Shown in pieces: positions 59,701-64,000 of a DNA stretch of 64,000 nucleotides. The translations under genes were made by a program, and so were the position numbers. Source of the DNA: a virus; the IMG/VR virus record IMGVR_UViG_3300025010_000029, positions 62,001 to 126,000 of that record, one strand, 5' to 3'. The notes beneath the pieces were generated by a model. That model saw only the letters and a list, made by a program, of their open reading frames with translations, made no database searches and had not been told where the DNA came from. Each line of letters starts with the position of its first letter. Within the stretch, counting starts at the first letter, position 1.

Positions 59701-61478
59701 TTCAGACTCAATTAGCAGAACAAGCTAAACAAATGGATCAAGCAATAGAAAATATGAAAAAAGGAATCACAGAAGGTACTTTTAAAGATGAGCAATTTTT
59801 AAAAGAAACAATAGAGAAAAGGAAAGCATTGTCTGCTGAGTGGTGGAATAAACAAAAAGAAATATCTGATAAACAAGCAGAGATAACATCCAGCGAAGTT
59901 GAAGAAGTAACAAATAAGATAAATGAATATAATAATGTAATAGCAATTTCTCAATCACAACAGGAAATGAATGAAAAAGGAACAAATGAATATAATAATG
60001 CCTTAAAAGAAGAAGTTATTCAATATTCTAATATAGAATCTGCTTTAAAAGCAAAACAAGCAATATATCAAAAAGAGTTAACAGATACTTTTGTTGGCAC
60101 TCTAAGATATGAAGAATTACAAAGAGCAATAAATGACACAACAAAAGAAATAATAGACAATGAAAAAGCATTATATGATAAAAAGAAACAAATTATAGAT
60201 TATGCAATAGAAACAATAAAAAAAGCATATGAAAAACAAAAAGATATAGCAATAGATGCAATTGAAGAACAAATTGATGTAGAAAATGAAAGGCATAAAC
60301 GAGTAAAAGAAAACATAGAAGATGAATCAAACCAATATAAAGAATCAGTAAATCAAAGGATAAAATTACTTGATGAATTATCTGATAAAGAAAATTATGA
60401 AGCAGATATTAAAAAACTGAATGAAGAAAAGTTAGATATTCAAAAACAAATAGAATCATATGCTAATGACGATTCTTATGAAGCCAAATCAAGAAAAGAA
60501 GAATTGTCAAAACAATTGTCAGATAAAGAATTAGAAATACAAAAAGCACAAAAACAAAGAGAATTAGAATTAAGAAAAGATTCTTTAAATGATCAGTTGG
60601 ATAAATATGAAAAAGAAGTTAAAGAGAAAGAAAAGGCTGAAGATAATAAGTATGATGCAGAAAAAGAAAGATTAGAAAAAATAAAAAATGATACAGAAAA
60701 ACATTATCAAGATTTGATTGACAACGAACTTAACTATACTAATATTAGTAAAGAATTGATGAAAGGAAATATAGATAATACTATTTCAGAACTACAAAGA
60801 TTATTAATATTTGTTAAAAATAATATTAGTAATTTAGGTTCAGGAGTTGGTAATACTCTTGCTAATGAAATAAATAATAGTATTGAACAAATAACAGGCA
60901 ATTTAGGGAGTAACAATAATACAAATACAGGCAATACAGGAAGTAATACTACTCAACATAGTCAATATTATCCTTGGAAAACACAAATAAACCATATTAT
61001 ATATGATAAAAAAATGTGGCAACAAGGATATGAAACAGGAAATCAACAAATGATGCTTGATGCTGAAAATGAAGCAAAAATTTATTATGATCAAATACCA
61101 GATTATATTGCAAAATTATTACAAAGTATGAATTATAATAGTGCAAATGCATGGTATAAAACAAACGTATTTCATAAAGGAGATGTAGTTGGTGGTACAG
61201 GTTCGAAAGAAGCTGAATTAATTGATAAAATATTTAATAAAGGGCAAAATGAACATATAAGTAAATTATTAAAAGGAGAAGTAGTATTATCACATTCTGC
61301 AATACAAAGAGTTGCACCTATATTAAATGCAGTAAATACTCCTTCTGTAAATGGAGGGAATAGTACTGTATATAATTTAGAGATGTATATTGCTAATGTT
61401 AATGGAAATAAAGAAGGGGCGAACTTATTATTTACTGAAGTGAAAAAAGGAATTAATAAATTAGGAAAAAAATATTAA
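53718..61478 (+). CDS. Tape measure protein with M23 peptidase and lysozyme-like domains
   Basis: A 2586-aa protein with ATG 53718-53720 behind AGAAAGAAGTGATATATT. Residues 1-480 are coiled coil; about 500-800 is a TP901-type core (SEVMKAISVFGTYTSTMEQV then SGRSMLEVSDDLMSAQIQFK and TTRRSGQQVSNGLKTIVSRI). Hydrophobic segments lie near 965-1000. An M23 metallopeptidase is at about 1625-1755 with HEGIDIMAD (HxxxD) and HLHYG. A lysozyme/transglycosylase-like domain is at about 1760-1895 with AIGEQETNWGKSG (catalytic Glu). A charged coiled coil is near 2150-2400. It sets tail length and degrades cell wall during injection; if uncleaved, the usual 1.5 angstrom per residue implies a tail near 390 nm. 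Confidence 0.9.
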   Translation: MNDMLSMQVSAILNITQKDLQTQLNTIRQQINETPLEIKINIDKTILSDLKEFTKAVKDINIVHKEQKQVIREEIDVIKELDGVTKTYTKTVLANGVVKERIKNVVDKNKQAIIDATKAEGKVLDELTSKYGKLTNEVIRKNAAEKETSRSMTYKDLNGRMTTVNTAGGKSTSFVERYNKEAQDRLIANLEVYKSRLNNALDKSINTITKQTAGKIDTTQLTKLKTDLNGLNVGLPNLDKSMKTINQDIKNTINNIKLEIAELNRLDVIQAQKNKFINGLTRMSNNNTTSMYMSQEEINNVKKLINSLNDLNKTSLQKIRDEIAKLGQTASNRMFTTRTLQSLEIEKTKLSDSLNKLTNSNIGKLIPETEINKVKLLISEFNTLDKVKLQNIKNQIGNLRQEANKLFDMQQAQKTLDIYKRQAEINVQSANRKYSGLVNVEELKKYQQAVNALKVNPNIQNQMAQLSMRYREITESAKNSASAMNTASKSAMTFGQSLKVAFEKFPIWIIASTAVMDFIHKIQDAFSYMLEMSQLFTNLQMEMTEKNLNFDEITESTVRYANALSSTSSEVMKAISVFGTYTSTMEQVLQRSEAAIVLANISGRSMLEVSDDLMSAQIQFKKGADELMGVVDTYASVARNLQVDFPKALGEISAGMKYVGTVATEAKIPLEDLSAMLGTLIETTRRSGQQVSNGLKTIVSRISNVGDEVNPEDFKKIEKTFNDVGVSIKKDAETIRPVNDILKDMADKWETISDVQQQQIAKDAAGIYQRNIFLALMKNYNKVLENTESAYNSQGVALSKQEIFARSLTASINQLTNSWQQFYLSVINNNVTKTLIDSSKLMLDSFTNLSDSIGGLPLVLTTALLGTSMFFSGFRNKMNTVIGEINSVKALQAKNITPSFTMGNVGVYSATLTKLITGVKTFNSNLNASKIAFATTYGTMPTKLESIKLGFNALTMGIRGTTVATLALRTATVAWQTVATLGLAVAFTYAMSGIIKYIDNLINKTEKAKQAFEELNNETLNLRDEISDSQKLIKIYDELSKKATLTAEEKDRLADATEKLATLYPNAIELYDAEGKAIDLNKDKLNEYLKVKEKELEYKRQELSASYNKSADQDVTTINNNIKSIENYNNELKELEEQKNKWIQLGKANKSNNVYQDILSDIEKITKERNKLQNETNNLIENNKTGLKAVLQGTDGFKNLNTQELNNFINSLMSIKDIYKEIEKNGAQTFGDKITKSGFINAYNDINKEFNKLSKNTNRTQQDIDNFNNNAVNKLTQNLQQFGSITGNIAENIIKNQFTLSVIEAKENIVDFSNAIELIQNTTIETSDKIELYNQILEKSKESNNDAAQEVMKHVDKHKDLYDVVQVENGILVLNTAKLNDLKNKTIETAIATNNAEINKAKIVSTQTTARLAQYQLEIEKLNTLLKIQEAYLKISNSLYTQYSTGKIDNNELFSKLDQAKKDVTDIYVANRLDSLKNMNDAEKLFEEWKTERGYSSDIKDSKEMSAMRDKIYGYVELKQAVEKANAVINTPNLGVKDSYSTSDAKSAESLVWEIVTNEIKKYDNALKSLEDTTSNMVKGSKARRDSLHAENLKIKEQIDYLKAQKDGLDTISIISNYSASNGKLPNPIPGTQLKDSFGAPRDGGARKHEGIDIMADRGTEIHSTTSGKVLSAGNTGAKGGWGVTISDPQGNTHYYAHMNTDPSKILGIGQEILAGQVIGYVGDSGNAKGGATHLHYGIKDSNNKAINPYDLLTNDISTQKSVTVNTSQSAINKYGISPEIVNTVLSLAQKYNVDPALILAIGEQETNWGKSGDGKKGMYLGYGSYDSGSDYSQAGLENQVEKAVKKMKAWGMSPGNVSFDRLNQGNNGNLPTGIYATSNEWQNGVWNLYKEFSNGQMTTALSGGLSKSELSYEKLVEDRIKHQEEINAKILELEKKFAQNSKDWYTDLWQESDNIINEFEQKSNFSKMFSESMSKSSPEYREQLSIQKNNTIGVQTQLAEQAKQMDQAIENMKKGITEGTFKDEQFLKETIEKRKALSAEWWNKQKEISDKQAEITSSEVEEVTNKINEYNNVIAISQSQQEMNEKGTNEYNNALKEEVIQYSNIESALKAKQAIYQKELTDTFVGTLRYEELQRAINDTTKEIIDNEKALYDKKKQIIDYAIETIKKAYEKQKDIAIDAIEEQIDVENERHKRVKENIEDESNQYKESVNQRIKLLDELSDKENYEADIKKLNEEKLDIQKQIESYANDDSYEAKSRKEELSKQLSDKELEIQKAQKQRELELRKDSLNDQLDKYEKEVKEKEKAEDNKYDAEKERLEKIKNDTEKHYQDLIDNELNYTNISKELMKGNIDNTISELQRLLIFVKNNISNLGSGVGNTLANEINNSIEQITGNLGSNNNTNTGNTGSNTTQHSQYYPWKTQINHIIYDKKMWQQGYETGNQQMMLDAENEAKIYYDQIPDYIAKLLQSMNYNSANAWYKTNVFHKGDVVGGTGSKEAELIDKIFNKGQNEHISKLLKGEVVLSHSAIQRVAPILNAVNTPSVNGGNSTVYNLEMYIANVNGNKEGANLLFTEVKKGINKLGKKY

Positions 61479-61482
61479 AAAT

Positions 61483-61514
61483 AAAATAGAGTAGATAAAT
61501 ATCTACTCTATTTT
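61483..61514 (+). terminator. Terminator after tape measure gene
   Basis: AAAATAGAGTAGAT (61483-61496) and ATCTACTCTATTTT (61501-61514) form a 14-bp stem with a short loop; T-rich sequence follows. Confidence 0.8.
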
Positions 61515-61537
61515 ATTTATTAAATGGAGGTGATATA

Positions 61538-62311
61538 TTGACAATTCGTGCATCAGAATATTTTATATTTAATAATGAGTATTCAACTAATTATGGAATA
61601 AAAAATTGTAATATACAAACTGGAATACAAGAAGAATTATTTATGCATTCAAGAGAGATTCTAACTACACAAATCAAAGGAAAAGAATCGCCTTATTTAC
61701 AATATATTAAACCCTCGCCTTTAAAGCTTAATATTACATTGGTGTTTGAGGAAGATTTTAATTTTGAAAAGTTAAATAATCTTGCTTACTTATTAAACCA
61801 ACCATATTATGTTCCAATGATATTTTCTGAAGATTTGCATAAAATATATTATGTATTATTATCAGATGATAGTAATTTAAATCATAATTGTATAAATCAA
61901 GGATACGTTACTTTAACATTTATATGTAATTCTCCTTATATATATTCATCTATTTATAAAAGCCCTTTATACGATTTAACAAGTAATCCTACATATACAG
62001 ATATTGAATTCGTTAATTTTGGATATGTAGACTGTATGCCTGAATTATACTTAAGTAAAATAGGAAATGGAGATTTTTCAATAATTAATTTATCAGATGG
62101 AGGAAAAGAATTTAAATTTATAAATTTAATTGATGAAGAAGAAATTAGTGTTAATAATGAATTAAAACTTATTACAACATCATTGTCAGCAACAAATCGT
62201 TATGATAATTTTAATTTTAAATTTTTAAGTATGAATCGTGGTAAAAACATATTAAGAATTACAGGAACAGCACAATTTTATTTTAAATATCAATTTAAAT
62301 TTTTATCTTAA
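61538..62311 (+). CDS. Distal tail protein (Dit-like)
   Basis: A 257-aa protein with TTG 61538-61540 after GGAGGTGATATA. The N-terminus IRASEYFIFNNEYSTNYGIK, then PYYVPMIFSEDLHKIYYVLL and INQGYVTLTFICNSPYIYSS, match the Dit/siphovirus tail-component family (gp19.1-type). It caps the tail tube and anchors the host-binding apparatus. Position after the tape measure is canonical. Confidence 0.8.
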   Translation: MTIRASEYFIFNNEYSTNYGIKNCNIQTGIQEELFMHSREILTTQIKGKESPYLQYIKPSPLKLNITLVFEEDFNFEKLNNLAYLLNQPYYVPMIFSEDLHKIYYVLLSDDSNLNHNCINQGYVTLTFICNSPYIYSSIYKSPLYDLTSNPTYTDIEFVNFGYVDCMPELYLSKIGNGDFSIINLSDGGKEFKFINLIDEEEISVNNELKLITTSLSATNRYDNFNFKFLSMNRGKNILRITGTAQFYFKYQFKFLS

Positions 62312-62336
62312 CTTAAAATTAGGAGGTGAATCAATA

Positions 62337-64000
62337 ATGTTTGAGTTAGATTTATCTAAAATAAATGAAGAACCAAAATTATACATCTGTAAACCAAATT
62401 TAAATTTTTCAACTATTGGCATATTAAATGATGCATTTAATATAAAAATAGATTATAAATTATCACAAATAAATGAATTAAACTTTTCTATCTTCACAGA
62501 TATTGAAATTAATCATGAATTAGTTAGAAATCCTAACTATGAATTATTGAAATATAGATATTTAATTAGATATGAATATAATAATTACAAGGAATATTTT
62601 ATAACAAATGTTCCAGAAGATGTTTCAGATGATTCTGGTTATGTAAAAAATATAACTTGTTATTCTTTAGCATATTCATTAAATGATGAAATAATAAATA
62701 GCTATAAATCTAATAATTCAATAAATGCAACACAAGCTTTAAATGATATATTATTGGATACTGCATGGAGCGTAGGAAATATAGATGCTAGTTTTGATAT
62801 TATGTATAGACAATTTGATATATCAGGAAAAACAGCATTAGATGCTGTATATGATATTGCTAATACATTTAGTGCAGTAGTCATATTTGATAGTATTAAT
62901 TATAAAATACATTTACACAAAACAGAAGATGGCTTAGATGAAGGACTTATTTTTGACTATGGTAAATATATTAAAGATATATCTAGCAAAATAAATCCTG
63001 ATGATTTTGCTACTCAATTATATGTATATGGTAAAAATAATTTAACCATTAGTACAGCTAATGTTAATGGAAGTCCACATTTACAAAACTATATGTTTTA
63101 TGTATTTCCTTTCGAAAGAGATGAAAATAGAAATGTATTAAAACGTTCTGATTATATGAGTGATGAATTATGTCATGCAATATTAGATTATAATATATTA
63201 TTAGAAAGCAAAGAAGGGGAATATAATACATTATATAATAATAAAATAAATTATATAGATATTGTTAATACTAAAACAACAGAGTTAACAGATATAAAAA
63301 CATCAATGTTAGTTATACTTGACTCTTTATATCTGGCACAAGCAAATAATTTACCTACTTCTGAGTTAATTTTACAAAGAGATAATAAACAAATAGAAAT
63401 TGATAATAAAATAAAAGAAATTAAATCAGTATTATTTAGTATAAACATTACTAATGGTTGTGTTGCCAGTGGAAATATTAATATAACAATTGATGATAAA
63501 TCTATGGATATACCATTAACAGCAAATGATAATATTAACAATGTCGCTTTAAAAATTAATAACTATATTAATAGTAAATATTATAATGTTGATAATAATT
63601 TTCCTTTAAACCCACTGATTAAATGTAGTGTTGTCAATGGAGTTATTAATGTGATTTATTTTACTACCAAAAATAATTTAGATGTTAATGTTACATATAA
63701 TGATATAGATAATACAGGTATTGCATTAAATATTGGAGATAAAATTAATAATGGATTAGAAAATTTAGTAAGCAATATTAATAGTCAAATGTCAACTTTG
63801 TTTACTTTATTATCAATGGAAAATAATTTTACTATTAATAATATTACTGAGTTAAAAAGATCGTTTATAAATAAAAAAATAATAAGAAATGAATATATAT
63901 CAGATGCTAAAGAATTATTAATATGGGGGAAAAAAGAGTTTGAAAAATATTATTATCCTCCAACAATAATAGAATTGTCTATTGTAGATTTGTTTAGATG
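62337..64000 (+). CDS. Tail endopeptidase-type (Tal) protein, C-terminus off window
   Basis: ATG 62337-62339 behind TTAGGAGGTGAATCAATA; open to the end of the window (554 codons). The N-terminal ~350 residues (LSKINEEPKLYICKPNLNFS then YKLSQINELNFSIFTD and a repeated KSNNSINATQALNDIL-type region) follow the prophage tail endopeptidase/Tal fold that forms the tail tip. A helical linker follows (EIDNKIKEIKSVLFSINI), then beta-rich sequence. Receptor-binding or hydrolase parts, if any, lie beyond base 64000. Confidence 0.8.
   Translation, partial: MFELDLSKINEEPKLYICKPNLNFSTIGILNDAFNIKIDYKLSQINELNFSIFTDIEINHELVRNPNYELLKYRYLIRYEYNNYKEYFITNVPEDVSDDSGYVKNITCYSLAYSLNDEIINSYKSNNSINATQALNDILLDTAWSVGNIDASFDIMYRQFDISGKTALDAVYDIANTFSAVVIFDSINYKIHLHKTEDGLDEGLIFDYGKYIKDISSKINPDDFATQLYVYGKNNLTISTANVNGSPHLQNYMFYVFPFERDENRNVLKRSDYMSDELCHAILDYNILLESKEGEYNTLYNNKINYIDIVNTKTTELTDIKTSMLVILDSLYLAQANNLPTSELILQRDNKQIEIDNKIKEIKSVLFSINITNGCVASGNINITIDDKSMDIPLTANDNINNVALKINNYINSKYYNVDNNFPLNPLIKCSVVNGVINVIYFTTKNNLDVNVTYNDIDNTGIALNIGDKINNGLENLVSNINSQMSTLFTLLSMENNFTINNITELKRSFINKKIIRNEYISDAKELLIWGKKEFEKYYYPPTIIELSIVDLFR

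Noticed and set aside
53718-61478. Tape measure as two fused or misassembled genes
   Set aside because: Open throughout, with coherent order of coiled coils, TP901 core, hydrolases and C-terminal helix.

Overview
This window is part of a large tailed double-stranded DNA bacteriophage (Caudoviricetes) with a very AT-rich genome. Both window ends cut through genes. AGGAGG-type ribosome binding sites, frequent TTG starts, an RsfA-like regulator and overall low GC point to a low-GC Bacillota host, most likely a Clostridia-type bacterium (inference). Tail genes without sheath or baseplate genes suggest a siphovirus, but the tail module is incomplete here.

Layout. (1) 1-24746: leftward genes, densely packed and mostly small. 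They include two homing endonucleases, a HAD-like protein, a DNA methyltransferase, PRPP synthetase and nucleoside deoxyribosyltransferase homologues, membrane-stress-type proteins (SPFH/prohibitin, PspA-like), a radical SAM protein, an RsfA-like regulator, a NADAR-like protein, a PTH2-type peptidyl-tRNA hydrolase, NAD-dependent DNA ligase, a metallophosphoesterase, RNA ligase, a tyrosine recombinase and a Thg1-like tRNA enzyme. (2) 24747-25320: divergent control region with two leftward promoters, one rightward promoter and a structured non-coding stretch. (3) 25321-36047: rightward genes, including a plasmid-like block (46-aa RHH protein, winged-helix replication-type protein, three 23-bp direct repeats), a RecD-like helicase, a sigma-like protein, PhoH and an HU-like protein. 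One leftward gene (31932-32537) is embedded here. (4) 36048-38160: promoter, three long-stem RNA modules and four tRNAs (Ser-UGA, His-GUG, Arg-ACG, Thr-UGU). (5) 38190-64000: the late module in canonical order: small and large terminase, portal, prohead protease/scaffold, an inserted endonuclease, capsid proteins, head-tail joining proteins, tail tube, chaperone region, a 2586-aa tape measure with two cell-wall hydrolase domains, distal tail protein and the start of a tail endopeptidase-type protein.

Two genome-wide regulatory traits stand out. At least ten promoters share TTGACA-N17-TATAAT with an unusually conserved spacer motif AAAATATTA. Several genes have a good Shine-Dalgarno sequence but only ATT, ATA or ATC at the start position.

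At least five genes are broken by a single base in a short homopolymer run, and in each the frame resumes perfectly. This may be assembly error, real decay or slippage. A reader should treat those gene models as provisional.

The genes suggest a phage that manages its own tRNAs (tRNAs, Thg1-like protein, RNA ligase, PTH2), manipulates NAD/ribose metabolites, and may have a plasmid-like maintenance stage.
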